Origin: Rhodovibrionaceae bacterium
GTDB lineage: Bacteria; Pseudomonadota; Alphaproteobacteria; Kiloniellales; DSM-21159
Direction of reading: 5' to 3'
Length of the DNA: 64,000 nt
Assembly: GCA_028279885.1 (NCBI GenBank)
Contig: JANQMX010000079.1
Location: 1 to 64,000, forward strand
Shown: positions 42,338-51,031 of the stretch, in pieces
How the letters are laid out: the number at the start of each line of letters is the position of its first letter
How positions within the stretch are numbered: the first letter of the stretch is position 1
Notes under the pieces: generated by a model
What the model saw: the letters and a program-made list of their open reading frames with translations, nothing else
Databases searched by the model: none
Told to the model about the DNA's origin: nothing
Translations under genes and position numbers: made by a program

Positions 42338-42548
42338 GTTAACGACGCAGCCGCCGCGACGCTAGGCCGCGGGCGACAGAAACCAGCAGCGGCGACTTTG
42401 CTATTGCCGCAACCTCATGATATTTGCAGCGTCTTGCGTTGGATATCTGCGTGCAGGCATGCGCCCGGTCGGGGGTGACAAAGCGCCTGCAGCACCTTCG
42501 TATCCCGCTGCTTTGACGTTTCTGTTTCCCGTTCGATGTGAACCCGGC

Positions 42549-43301
42549 ATGCTTCGTTTCGAAAATCTCAAGCTCGACTATGAGCCCTACCCCATCGGCG
42601 TTGCCCGCCCTGTGTTGGATGAACAGGACTACGCCGATATGGTTGCGTCCTTCCCGGCCTTCGAGCAGCTGGAAGGCCGTGATCACATCGGCAAGCAGTA
42701 CCTCCTTTCGGAAAGCGTCAGAGGACCGCTCTACCGCCAGATCGTGGCGGCGACGCCGGTCTGGCAGCGGTTCTACGATTACATCAAGAGCGAAGCCTTC
42801 CTGGTCGAACTGCTTGGCAGCTTGCGGGCCCAAGGCGTCGATCTCGAGCTCTCACCGCGCGCGGTCAGCAGCTGGAAGCGGGTCAAGCTTGCCGCCCGTA
42901 CGCTGTTCTCTCGCCGCCCGCCCAAACATGTGCCGACGCTGAGCAGTCGCTTCGTGTTTGGTGCCATGCCGACGGACGGCGGCAATATTCGCCCGCACAC
43001 TGACCATGCTGCTAAAGTCATTACCTTGGTCCTGCCTATGGTTGGTCCGGAAGGCTGGGATGACAGCGTGGGTGGCGGCACCAGTGTTGTCTGGCCGAAA
43101 GACAAAAAGCGTATCTACAACCAGCGCAACGTCAGTTTCGATTTCGATGGCTTCGAAACCTTAAGAACCTATCCCTTCGGGGCCAACCAAGCACTGGTCT
43201 TCATCAAGACATTCAATTCCTGGCATGCTGTCTGGCCGATGACCGGCAGCGACCCGAATGCGGTGCGTAAGACGGTTGTCATCAACGTGGAAGCCTACTG
43301 A
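42549..43301 (+). CDS. 2-oxoglutarate/Fe(II)-dependent oxygenase-like protein
   Basis: This 250-residue protein has a double-stranded beta-helix core. The iron-binding H-x-D is in NIRPHTDHAAKVITLVLPMV and the distal His in TFNSWHAVWPMTG. A conserved Arg (VRKTVVIN) can hold 2-oxoglutarate. N-terminal PYPIGVARPVLDEQDYADMVASFP resembles prolyl-hydroxylase-like enzymes in glycan or peptide clusters. ATG 42549 has only a weak ribosome site. It is convergent with the FAD oxidoreductase. Substrate unknown. Confidence 0.78.
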   Translation: MLRFENLKLDYEPYPIGVARPVLDEQDYADMVASFPAFEQLEGRDHIGKQYLLSESVRGPLYRQIVAATPVWQRFYDYIKSEAFLVELLGSLRAQGVDLELSPRAVSSWKRVKLAARTLFSRRPPKHVPTLSSRFVFGAMPTDGGNIRPHTDHAAKVITLVLPMVGPEGWDDSVGGGTSVVWPKDKKRIYNQRNVSFDFDGFETLRTYPFGANQALVFIKTFNSWHAVWPMTGSDPNAVRKTVVINVEAY

Positions 43302-43316
43302 ACACCAGAGGGTCAG

Positions 43317-44693
43317 CTAGGCTGACCGCCGCTCGTCCAGCCAGTCGCGCAGCTGCATGGCCCAATAGGTCAGTTGAACGGCGGCTTGGCCGAGCGCCCC
43401 GCCGACCGGTTGCAGGGGATAGGGGCGAAAGAGCTTCCAGCGGTCATCTTTTTCGACAATAGCGCGCGCGATCAATTCTCCGGCCATGGCTGTGGTGTTG
43501 AGGCCGTGCCCGCCGAAGCCGGTCGCCATCCAGAGGCCGTCCCGCGGCGGTCCGTCTCCGCCAACGTCTGCGCCGCAGGGGCCGATGAGCGGCATCTTGT
43601 GGCGGGCATAGCCCATCAGGCCTGACCAGGCGTAAGCGAGCTGCAGCCGACCGAGCGCCGGATAGACGCTGGTGACGTCCTGTTTCAGCATTTGCCCAAG
43701 CGCTTTGGGTTCCTCTCGCCGCGTGGTGATGCGCCCGCCCCAGAGCAGGCGACCGCGGTAGAGGCGGTAGTAGTCTCCGGCCCGTCGCTCGTCGCTGATG
43801 GCATAGGGTATAGAGATTGCCTGCTGCTCTTCCTCGTTTAGAGTGCGGCTGGCGATCATGTAGGTGGCGATTGGCAAGAGGGCGCGGGTCAAGGGCCGAA
43901 AGAGCCGATGCTCATAGCCGCTGGTGCAGAAGACCAGGGTGCCGGCAGCAACCTGGCCGCCTGCGCAGCGCACGAGGTGCCGACCGCCTGTGCGCTCCAG
44001 AGCCAGGGCTCGCGTGCCCTCGTAGATCGTGACGCCGGCCTGCTCTGCCTCGCGCGCTAGAGCGAGCGCATAGTTAAGCGGGTGGATGTGGAAGCCGTCC
44101 GGATCCTGCAAGCCTTGGAAATAGCGTTCGGTCTGTAAGGCATCGCGCACCCGCTCAGTCGGCCAGTAGACCGTCGCGTGCTCGAAGTCCTTTTCCAGGC
44201 GGTCGCGCGTGGCCATGAGGCGTGCGCTATCATCGGTGCGCAGGACCGAGAGGCGTCCCTCGACCGGGTTGATGTCGGCATCGGGCCAAGCAGCGGTCCT
44301 CTGTCGCACATAGGCCGCCCCTTCTCGGGAGAGCCGGTAGAGCGCCTGCGCATCCTCTAAGCCACTCTTGGCGATGATGGCGGAGAGCCCTTCCGAGTAC
44401 CCGGCGCTGACAAAGCCGCCATTTCGGCCGGAGGCGCCCCAGCCGATGCGGTTGGCTTCGAGCAGTACCGTCTCCTGGCCGCGGCGCTGCAGCTCCAGGG
44501 CCGTCGTCAGTCCGGCGAGCCCGCCGCCGATGACACAGACATCCGCTTCGACCGCACGGGACAGGCTGGTGCGCTCCGGCGCCTTGCTCTTCGTTGCGGC
44601 GTAGTAGCTTTGCGGGTAGGGCGCGATTTGGATCGTCGATTTCCGAGGCAGCGATTGCCGGCCTATGGAATGCGACGAGAGGCTTTCAGACAT
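43317..44693 (-). CDS. FAD-dependent amine/amino acid oxidoreductase (PuuB/OrdL-like)
   Basis: This 458-residue DAO-family flavoenzyme has the FAD-binding VCVIGGGLAGLTTALELQRRGQETVLLEANRIGWGASGRNGG near residue 50. The C-terminal GLWMATGFGGHGLNTTAMAGELIA motif is typical of gamma-glutamylputrescine oxidase and sarcosine-oxidase relatives. The N-terminal YPQSYYAATK is also a PuuB-type feature. ATG 44693 is chosen; upstream codons have no homology pattern. It would oxidise an amine substrate and release H2O2; no putrescine-pathway neighbours are seen. Confidence 0.88.
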   Translation of the reverse strand: MSESLSSHSIGRQSLPRKSTIQIAPYPQSYYAATKSKAPERTSLSRAVEADVCVIGGGLAGLTTALELQRRGQETVLLEANRIGWGASGRNGGFVSAGYSEGLSAIIAKSGLEDAQALYRLSREGAAYVRQRTAAWPDADINPVEGRLSVLRTDDSARLMATRDRLEKDFEHATVYWPTERVRDALQTERYFQGLQDPDGFHIHPLNYALALAREAEQAGVTIYEGTRALALERTGGRHLVRCAGGQVAAGTLVFCTSGYEHRLFRPLTRALLPIATYMIASRTLNEEEQQAISIPYAISDERRAGDYYRLYRGRLLWGGRITTRREEPKALGQMLKQDVTSVYPALGRLQLAYAWSGLMGYARHKMPLIGPCGADVGGDGPPRDGLWMATGFGGHGLNTTAMAGELIARAIVEKDDRWKLFRPYPLQPVGGALGQAAVQLTYWAMQLRDWLDERRSA

Positions 44694-44858
44694 GGCGCGA
44701 CTCGCGAGGCGGGGAGCGGCTTGTGTCTCACTGTGAAGTAGGCTTGGCAAGCAAGCGTTCGATAGGACACAGGGTTTCCTTGCGGGCGGCTGTACGCAAC
44801 CGCGCAGGCGTGCTAAGGCCGCCTCACAACCCTGTCGATTTCTGGAGTGACGTGCCTC

Positions 44859-45500
44859 ATGGATGGTTTGCAGACCCCGTGGCAAAACTTGCCACGCGTG
44901 GCGAGTGAGGAGGAGTTGGAAGCACTCTACGGCACGCCCGGTCAGTCGGCGCTGGTCAAAGAGATCGACTACATCTCGCCGCACTACCGCGCCTTCATCG
45001 AGAAATCCCCTTTTGCCATCCTGGCGACCAGCGGCCCCGAGGGCCTAGATTGCTCGCCCCGGGGCGACCCGCCGGGCTTTGTGCGCATTCTGGACAAGAA
45101 GACCCTGGCGCTGCCCGATCGCCGCGGCAACCGCCGCTTGGATAGCTTGCGCAACATCGTGCGCGATCCGCGCGTGGCGCTTATCTTTCTGGTTCCCGGG
45201 ATCGGCGAAACCTTGCGGATAAACGGCAGAGCGGAACTGGTTGCGGATGAAGGCTTCTGCGCCGAGTTCGCCATGAACGGCAAGGTGCCCCAGTCGGTCA
45301 TTCTTATCACCGTCGAGCGAACGTACTTCCAGTGCAAGAAGGCCTTGGCCCGCTCGGGTCTGTGGAGCCCGGAGGCGCAGGTGTCGCGCGACGCACTGCC
45401 CAGCGCAGGAGAAATCCTGCAGGCTTTGATGAAAGAGCCCTTCGACGGTGCGGCATATGACCGGGACTATCCCGACCGCATGGCGCGAACCATCTACTAG
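44859..45500 (+). CDS. FMN-dependent PPOX-type flavoprotein (MSMEG_1061 family)
   Basis: This 213-residue split-barrel flavin protein shows the N-terminal ISPHYRAFIEKSPFAILATSGPEGLDCSPRGDPPGFVRILD and LALPDRRGNRRLDSLRNIVRDPRVALIFLVPG. FMN phosphate contacts are likely at RRGNRR. GGAGTGA about 8 bp before ATG 44859 fixes the start. Related proteins reduce or oxidise small molecules with FMN or F420; the exact reaction is not known. It is divergent from the FAD oxidoreductase. Confidence 0.9.
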   Translation: MDGLQTPWQNLPRVASEEELEALYGTPGQSALVKEIDYISPHYRAFIEKSPFAILATSGPEGLDCSPRGDPPGFVRILDKKTLALPDRRGNRRLDSLRNIVRDPRVALIFLVPGIGETLRINGRAELVADEGFCAEFAMNGKVPQSVILITVERTYFQCKKALARSGLWSPEAQVSRDALPSAGEILQALMKEPFDGAAYDRDYPDRMARTIY

Positions 45501-45544
45501 CCGGCCCTAACCCTGTCCTTCCAGTCGATTACCAGAAGACGATC

Positions 45545-46240
45545 ATGACCGCGATTTCGAGTCCCGTTTACAGCCGACACTCTCCCAGCCAGCGCTATCA
45601 GGAATTGCTCCGGTTGTATAAGGAGATGCACGATGACGGCGCGCGCCTGAAGGGCAAGGCGGCAGAGGATACCTTCCCGGGCAAAAGCATGCCGCGCCAT
45701 GCCGAGGCTATTCGTGAGCTGATCGACATGACGGCGGCGACGAGCTTGCTCGACTATGGCTGCGGCAAGGGGCAGCAATACCGCTGGCGCGATATCAAGC
45801 TGTCGGATGGGCAGGTGGTTGACAGCTTGCTGTCCTATTGGGGTCATCCGGAGGTGGCCAAGTACGATCCCGGTTATGAACCCTACAGCCATCTGCCGGA
45901 GGGCAAATTCGACGGCGTGGTTTGCACCGACGTGCTCGAACACTGCCCCGAAGAGGACTTGCCTTGGATCCTCGACGAGCTCTTCGCCCATGCCCGCCGT
46001 TTCGTTTATGCCAATGTTGCCTGCTTTCCCGCAAAGAAGCGCTTGCCGAGTGGTGAGAACGCCCATGTCACGGTGCGGCCACCAGCTTGGTGGGAAGGCC
46101 TGATCATCGGTATCGCCCATCGCCATCCCGGTGTGCGCTATCGCATTCTGCTGGCAACCAAGCCGTTTTACCGCCGTTTCGCCAAGCGTCTGGGCTTGCC
46201 CAAGACCTCCAAGCGGATTTTCGAGGGAATAGCCCGTTAG
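45545..46240 (+). CDS. Class I SAM-dependent methyltransferase
   Basis: This 231-residue methyltransferase has motif I SLLDYGCGKGQQYRW and acidic post-motif FDGVVCTDVLEHCPEEDLPWIL. A C-terminal basic stretch (FYRRFAKRLGLPKTSKR) follows the core. Family resemblance is to small-molecule or sugar methyltransferases near glycan genes. It ends with a 4-bp convergent overlap with the ELM1-family gene, next to the exopolysaccharide run, so a glycan substrate is possible but unproved. Confidence 0.85.
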   Translation: MTAISSPVYSRHSPSQRYQELLRLYKEMHDDGARLKGKAAEDTFPGKSMPRHAEAIRELIDMTAATSLLDYGCGKGQQYRWRDIKLSDGQVVDSLLSYWGHPEVAKYDPGYEPYSHLPEGKFDGVVCTDVLEHCPEEDLPWILDELFAHARRFVYANVACFPAKKRLPSGENAHVTVRPPAWWEGLIIGIAHRHPGVRYRILLATKPFYRRFAKRLGLPKTSKRIFEGIAR

Positions 46241-47451
46241 AGCTTTTGCTCGACAAGGGCGCGGACGCGTTGGCTGACCTGCTCCAAATCGTCCGGCGCC
46301 TGCGCGAGCCTCGGCTCGGCCTCGATGCCAGCAGACGCCCAGCCTTGGTGGATGACCCAACGGCGGAAGTAGTCCAGGTCCCGGTAATAGCGCAGCTGTA
46401 GCCGGCGGTTGGCCCAGTCGCTCAGCCGCCGGTGCAGAGGCCCAAACTGCTCCGCGCCAGGGTAGGATCCGTGGACGAGCCGCTGCGCCAGTCGCTTCAG
46501 CCGTTTTATGCGAGAGAGCCGCTGCGGTAGCGGATAGACGCTGACGGCTTTGCCCAGATGGATGATCTCCGAGATCATCGAGGGGCTGTCGGCAGTCACC
46601 ATGAAGCGGTCGCAGAGCGCCAGCAGGGCGAGATAGGGGTTCTCAACCTGCCCGCGGCTCCAGAGGTGCAGGAAGTCATTTGGCCCGAGACCTGCCTCAA
46701 TCCGCGGCAGAGCGCTTGCCGGCGTGCGCGGGCTGGTGGTGACAAAGAGCGTGCCGCCGAGACGCGCCGCATCGGCTCGGCAGTCCGCCATGAGCTTGTC
46801 GACGGTGGTGTCGTCCATGACGAAGGGGGGCGTCGGGCCGCCGATCATAACGGCGATCCAAGGGCGGGGGCGTGGCTCGAAACGCGCCCGCCAAGCCTCA
46901 GCCGCTTCGGCCAGGGCGCTGGCATCATCCTTCCTGTGCAGCGGCAGCTTGAGACGCAGGACATTGTCACGGTTCGGGACTGCGTGCTGCGGCGGCACGA
47001 TGACAAGGTCGAAATCGTCGATGCCGTACGGCCGGTTAAGCTGTACCAACTTGGTGCGGCCGCCGGATTGACGCTTTATCCAACGGGCCACCGGCTCCTG
47101 CTGCCAACCAGCGCTGATTACCAGGTCGGGCCAGGGCGCTTGGATAAGGTGGCGGCAAGCCGGGTCTAGGCCATCGCTGCTGGCCTGGCAGGGCTTGTCC
47201 TTGAGCGCGTCGGCCTTGGTCGTGAAGCGGAGCTGCTTGACTTCATAGGGCCAGCCGAGGGAGCGGGCGATGATTTGGCTCTGGCTATCGTCGCCGCTCT
47301 TGTCACTGATGAGCACCCACACCCGCGGTGTCGTCTTTTCTCGAACCTCACTGTCGTGGGCCGTCGCGGCACTGTCCCCCTCCGCTACATCCGAAGGGCT
47401 GTAAGATGGCGGATGATCGGTCGCGGTGAGGGCTTGGGTCGGCATTGACAT
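46237..47451 (-). CDS. ELM1/GtrOC1 family protein (DUF1022)
   Basis: This 404-residue protein has the family features VWVLISDKSGDDSQSQIIARSLGWPYEVKQLRF, PDLVISAGWQQEPVARWIKRQSGGRTKLVQLNRP, AVMIGGPTPPFVMDDTTV and MVTADSPSMISEIIHLGKAVSVYPL. The fold is GT-B-like, and bacterial members have been suggested to be glycosyltransferases. The eukaryotic namesake ELM1 acts in mitochondrial fission. It is the last gene of the minus-strand exopolysaccharide run, 42 bp after the GT-A-like gene. The N-terminal ~40 residues are of low complexity. Confidence 0.88.
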   Translation of the reverse strand: MSMPTQALTATDHPPSYSPSDVAEGDSAATAHDSEVREKTTPRVWVLISDKSGDDSQSQIIARSLGWPYEVKQLRFTTKADALKDKPCQASSDGLDPACRHLIQAPWPDLVISAGWQQEPVARWIKRQSGGRTKLVQLNRPYGIDDFDLVIVPPQHAVPNRDNVLRLKLPLHRKDDASALAEAAEAWRARFEPRPRPWIAVMIGGPTPPFVMDDTTVDKLMADCRADAARLGGTLFVTTSPRTPASALPRIEAGLGPNDFLHLWSRGQVENPYLALLALCDRFMVTADSPSMISEIIHLGKAVSVYPLPQRLSRIKRLKRLAQRLVHGSYPGAEQFGPLHRRLSDWANRRLQLRYYRDLDYFRRWVIHQGWASAGIEAEPRLAQAPDDLEQVSQRVRALVEQKL

Positions 47452-47493
47452 TCGCTGGTCTAACGCCGGCTGGTGGCGGGCCGGTCTGCCGTT

Positions 47494-48390
47494 CTAAGGA
47501 AGAGCCGGGGCGCGGCGGACAAGTTCCAGAGCGTCGTGGCGCAAATGGTTGGCGGACATCTCCTTGCGCAGCTGCGATTCGCTCACCTTCCCACTGTCCA
47601 GACATTCGCGCAGCAGGCCGAACACGAGATTCTCCTGGTTCTTGTCAGGGTGGGGCTTGTAGCGGCCGCGAGCAGGCAGGCCGCGCGACAGATTGCGCAG
47701 GTTGCGTAGCCAGGCGAAATTGATCCCGAATAGGACTTTGTCGCTCTGGTTGAAGTCGACCGGTAGACCCGTTTTCCAAGGCTGCGTGCGGCGCTTGGTG
47801 TTGTGCAGCATCTTGGTTTCCGGCGTTAGTGTATCGAAATCGTTCCACTGGTCCTCCAGTGTCCCGATGTTCTCCTCCGGCTCCCGATTCAGGTTGACCC
47901 AGTCGAGATAGTCCCAGCGGCAGGAGAACATGTCTCGAAAGGTATCTTCCATGCGCCAGTGTGTCAGCTTGGCGCAGTCCAGCAGCATGACGCTGGAAGC
48001 GCGATAACGCACCGTGCCGTCTTCCCAGAAACGGGTGCGGCAAAGCAGGGCCTTACCGTCCATTTCTCTGTTCAGTAGGTCCCAGACATCGGCAACTGCG
48101 AAGATATCCGGGTCGATCACCACGGCCCGCCCCTGATATCCCATCAGCTCCGGCGGCAGAAACCGCAGGGGCGTGAACGACTGCAAGTCGTTGTTGCGCC
48201 ATGTTCGCGGGTGGCCGTCGAACAGGTAGCGCTTGCCTTCATACTCGCGGAAGACCGGGACGTCTTCCTGCAGCATGATTCGGACATCGAAGGAGTCGGC
48301 ATGCCGTGAGTTGCGCTTGAGCGCGTGTTCACCGATCACGGCGCCGAGATACTGGCGGCGATTGGCCTGGATGAAGACAGTTGGTTTCAT
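47494..48390 (-). CDS. Putative GT-A-type glycosyltransferase (GT8-like)
   Basis: This 298-residue protein begins KPTVFIQANRRQYLGAVIGEHALKRNS and has a metal-binding-type DxD in AVVIDPDIFAVADVWDLLN. GKALLCR, MLLDCAKLTHWRMED and a distal HNTKRRTQPWKTG follow. These features resemble the GT8 and related nucleotide-sugar transferases, although the match is general. ATG 48390 is preferred to an upstream in-frame start at 48423. It lies between the XrtA-associated ATPase and ELM1 genes, so a role in cell-surface glycan synthesis is likely. Confidence 0.65.
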   Translation of the reverse strand: MKPTVFIQANRRQYLGAVIGEHALKRNSRHADSFDVRIMLQEDVPVFREYEGKRYLFDGHPRTWRNNDLQSFTPLRFLPPELMGYQGRAVVIDPDIFAVADVWDLLNREMDGKALLCRTRFWEDGTVRYRASSVMLLDCAKLTHWRMEDTFRDMFSCRWDYLDWVNLNREPEENIGTLEDQWNDFDTLTPETKMLHNTKRRTQPWKTGLPVDFNQSDKVLFGINFAWLRNLRNLSRGLPARGRYKPHPDKNQENLVFGLLRECLDSGKVSESQLRKEMSANHLRHDALELVRRAPALP

Positions 48391-48535
48391 GGACCCGTCA
48401 GAATAGCCCAACGGCAAAGCCATATTGGCGACTTGCCAGCTTATCTCCGTAGATCAGAGGGACGAGCTCTGTCAAGGAAAGGGCCTGCGGTAGAGTATCG
48501 CGGTCCGTGCAAGGCGAAGCGCAGCCCAGCCGCGT

Positions 48536-48571
48536 CCTAAGAGCCTTTCCTGGCCAGGAAAGGCTCTTAGG
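48536..48571. repeat. Perfect 36-bp palindrome at the end of the XrtA-ATPase gene
   Basis: The left arm CCTAAGAGCCTTTCCTGG (48536-48553) is followed with no spacer by its exact reverse complement (48554-48571). The TAA stop of the ATPase gene (48567-48569) lies inside. On either strand there is no T-run after it. It may act as a transcript 3'-end structure or as a protein-binding site. Confidence 0.85.
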
Positions 48572-49796
48572 TCTCGCTTTGCGACTTACTTCGGATCGGT
48601 GCTATGCGGCGGCCGAGTGCCCGCGGATCGATGCTCGCCAGGCGTTGAGCGCTCGATTGTGGTGGTTCCGCAGGCACAGCGGTGAGCGGCGGGGCGGCGT
48701 CCGGACGGTTCTGCGTCGTGTTGTCGACTTCCGCGTCTGCGCGAAGCGGACGCTCTGCCGTTGCATCCACCGGCAAGGTAGCTGCCCGGTCGTTGGCCAA
48801 CCTTGCTTGGTCGGCGGGAGAGAAGATGGTCTTGGGGCTGAGCGGCAAATCGGCGCGCTGCGGGGTGGATTCCTTCGCTGCCTGCGGCAGGTCTGCCTGT
48901 TGCCGCGCCTTCGTCCGGACCACCGTTTTCTCTTCGGTTTTCTGTCTGACGTGTTGGTTTTGGGAGACCGGGCGGTCTTTGTAGGGATTGACGGAGCCCC
49001 TTTGCCGATACGTGACGACCTCATGGACGACGTCCGGTGTGATGGTTTTCTGGTCATCGGCATAGCCGTAGACGAGGGCCATCTCGCAGAGCGTGTTGAT
49101 CAGGCGGGGAATGCCCTGGGCGTAGTGGTGGATGGTTTGGCAACTCTCCTTGGTGAAGAGCCTGGGATCGCCGCCTGCCGTGATGAGGCGATGGCGGATG
49201 TAGTCGGTGGTCTCGTCTTGGGTCAGCGGGGTGAGGTGATAGTCGACGGAGATACGCTGAGCGAACTGGCGCAGCTCGGGCTTGCGCAGGGTCTCGGCGA
49301 GCTCCGGCTGTCCGATGAGGACCAGCTGGAGGACATGGTCCTTGCCGGCGTTGAGGTTGGAGAGCATGCGCAGCTCCTCGAGAGTCGCAGGGCTCATGTT
49401 CTGCGCTTCGTCGATGATCAGGAGGGTGCGCTTGTTCTCGGCATACTGCTCGATGATGAAGGTGATCAGGCTCTCGTAAAGCTCGACCTCATCCTTGTTG
49501 CGGTAGTTGAGGCCGAAGGCCATGAGGATCCACTTCAAGAGATCCTTGATGTTGGGATGGGTGTTGGTCAGGTAGCCGATGGTGAACTGCGGGTCGAGAC
49601 TGCGCAGCACATGGCGCATCAGGGTGGTCTTGCCTGAGCCCACCTCCCCGGTGATCACCGTGATCGAGCCGGTCAGCGTCAGGCCGTATTGCAGCATCGT
49701 CAGGCCGTTCTGATGCCGCTTGGAGAGGTAGAGGAAAGCAGGATCCGGCGTCAGCGCAAACGGCTTCTCCGCCAAACCGTAAAAGCTCTCGTACAT
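48567..49796 (-). CDS. XrtA/PEP-CTERM system-associated ATPase (ExeA-like AAA+)
   Basis: This 409-residue protein starts MYESFYGLAEKPFALTPDPAFLYLSKRHQNGL, the hallmark of the exosortase-associated AAA ATPase. Walker A is VITGEVGSGKTTLM, Walker B TLLIIDEAQNMSP and sensor-1 QLVLIGQPELAETL. After residue ~290 there is a long Pro/Ala/Gln-rich, low-complexity tail. Such ATPases sit in EPS loci with exosortase and are thought to aid polymer export. GAGGGAAGAAAG precedes the ATG. It lies 135 bp after the tyrosine kinase gene, a gap with two small inverted repeats. Confidence 0.92.
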   Translation of the reverse strand: MYESFYGLAEKPFALTPDPAFLYLSKRHQNGLTMLQYGLTLTGSITVITGEVGSGKTTLMRHVLRSLDPQFTIGYLTNTHPNIKDLLKWILMAFGLNYRNKDEVELYESLITFIIEQYAENKRTLLIIDEAQNMSPATLEELRMLSNLNAGKDHVLQLVLIGQPELAETLRKPELRQFAQRISVDYHLTPLTQDETTDYIRHRLITAGGDPRLFTKESCQTIHHYAQGIPRLINTLCEMALVYGYADDQKTITPDVVHEVVTYRQRGSVNPYKDRPVSQNQHVRQKTEEKTVVRTKARQQADLPQAAKESTPQRADLPLSPKTIFSPADQARLANDRAATLPVDATAERPLRADAEVDNTTQNRPDAAPPLTAVPAEPPQSSAQRLASIDPRALGRRIAPIRSKSQSET

Positions 49797-49810
49797 CTTT
49801 CTTCCCTCAT

Positions 49811-49907
49811 AGAGCCTGTTGCCGGCTCTCTTGCGTTCTTTCTATCCCGCTCCTGCCGATACTCATGCTCGGACCGGAGGTAAGCATCCAGCTAAGCGAG
49901 AGCGGGA
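49811..49907. repeat. Inverted repeats in the ATPase-tyrosine kinase gap
   Basis: AGAGCC (49811-49816) / GGCTCT (49824-49829) forms a small hairpin just before the ATPase ribosome site. TCCCGCTC (49845-49852) / GAGCGGGA (49900-49907) forms a wider dyad. Together with the longer repeats at neighbouring junctions, they mark this operon as rich in RNA structure. Confidence 0.5.
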
Positions 49908-49931
49908 CGGCAAAGTGCGGCCTGCAGGCGT

Positions 49932-50879
49932 TCAGCCATATCCGTAATAGTAATACCCGCCGGCCCCGGTTTTGCTCTTGTTCAGAACGGTGCCGATCAG
50001 CTTGTCGGGTGGGATGAGCTCCAAACAGCGGCGGATATCGGGCTTTGGCGTCTTGTTTTCTTCGACAACCAGGAGCGCGCTTTCGATCAGCGGTGCGAAC
50101 GAAAGGAAGTCGTCCGTGGCAAGCAGGGGCGGCATGTCATAGATGACGATGCGGTCCGGATAACGCGTGCGGAGTTCCTCCGCGAGGCTCTTCATCCTGG
50201 GTGAGGACAGGATTTCGCTGGAGAGCTGCAGCGGCCTCAGCGTCGGCAGGAGGACGAGGCGCTCGATGCCCGGTCGCAGCAGGCAGTCGGCGAGGGGGCG
50301 GCGCTCCTTCAAGTAGTCTCCCAGGCCGTAAGATGGCTCGACCCCGAAGTAACCGCCGACGGAGGGCCGCCGCAGGTCGAGATCGACCAGTAGAACGCTG
50401 CGATCGACGTTAAGTGCCAGTGAGATGGCCAGGTTGCAGGCGACGAGGCTCTTGCCCTCGCCGGCGTTGGCCGAGCAGACGGCGAGGGTGGAGTTGCCTT
50501 TCTCCGTCATGCGATGAAGTACCTGCGTGCGTAGCAGGCGGAAGGTGTCGGCGAGAGTGGAGCTGCTATCCTGAGCGACCAACCGGTTTTCGGCCAGTTG
50601 TGTCGGCGCGCTGGGCATAAGGCGCGTTCGGGACTCCGCTTGCCTGGACGCATTCTGCGCGGCGCTAGGGGTCTCGGCTTCGGCCCGGTTGGTAGATTGA
50701 GCTGCGCTGGCTGACGAGTCAGCAGCGTCGATCTCTTGTTCAATGTCCTGCGGCACCTGCCGTCCGTCCGGCAGTCCGCTCCGAGAGCCATGCGGTGTGC
50801 CGGCCGGAGCGTGGCTCTGTTGCTGGAGCGCTTGACGTTCGCTCCGCGCCTTGTCGAGGGCTTTCTGGATGCGATCCAT
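49932..50879 (-). CDS. Tyrosine autokinase of XrtA/EPS type (BY-kinase)
   Basis: This 315-residue protein has an N-terminal disordered half rich in Gln, Ala and Ser and a C-terminal bacterial tyrosine kinase domain. Walker A is CSANAGEGKSLVACNLA, Walker A' SVLLVDLDLRRPSVGGYFG and Walker B DRIVIYDMPPLLATDD. The tail GGYYYYGYG is the Tyr cluster that is autophosphorylated. BY-kinases cycle with the Wzz-type co-polymerase to set polysaccharide chain length. The partner gene lies directly upstream, across a gap with a long inverted repeat. CGAGGTAA precedes the ATG. Confidence 0.93.
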   Translation of the reverse strand: MDRIQKALDKARSERQALQQQSHAPAGTPHGSRSGLPDGRQVPQDIEQEIDAADSSASAAQSTNRAEAETPSAAQNASRQAESRTRLMPSAPTQLAENRLVAQDSSSTLADTFRLLRTQVLHRMTEKGNSTLAVCSANAGEGKSLVACNLAISLALNVDRSVLLVDLDLRRPSVGGYFGVEPSYGLGDYLKERRPLADCLLRPGIERLVLLPTLRPLQLSSEILSSPRMKSLAEELRTRYPDRIVIYDMPPLLATDDFLSFAPLIESALLVVEENKTPKPDIRRCLELIPPDKLIGTVLNKSKTGAGGYYYYGYG

Positions 50880-50905
50880 TTTGCGTTACCTCGGTGCCGG
50901 CCCGT

Positions 50906-50961
50906 ACCCCCACCCGGCCAACCCATGCCATGGTACCCTAGTGGGTTGGCCGGGTGGGGGT
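50906..50961. repeat. Long perfect inverted repeat between Wzz-like and kinase genes
   Basis: A 20-bp arm (50906-50925, beginning ACCCCCACCCGG) is matched exactly by its reverse complement at 50942-50961, with a 16-nt loop. Flanking GCCCG/CGGGC adds further pairs. The stem is very GC-rich. It lies in the intercistronic space 50880-51031, before the kinase start codon, and has no T-run. An attenuator, mRNA-processing site or stability element is likely. Confidence 0.85.
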
Positions 50962-51031
50962 GCGGGCTGGCGCCGCACGGCGCCGAAGGCGCCAAAGAAG
51001 AAGCGGATGCGGTCCATGTGCTCGTGCCCTC

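Noticed and set aside
48536-50961. Long inverted repeats as insertion-sequence ends or attachment sites
   Set aside because: The repeats differ in sequence, no transposase or target duplication is present, and each sits at a gene junction of one operon.
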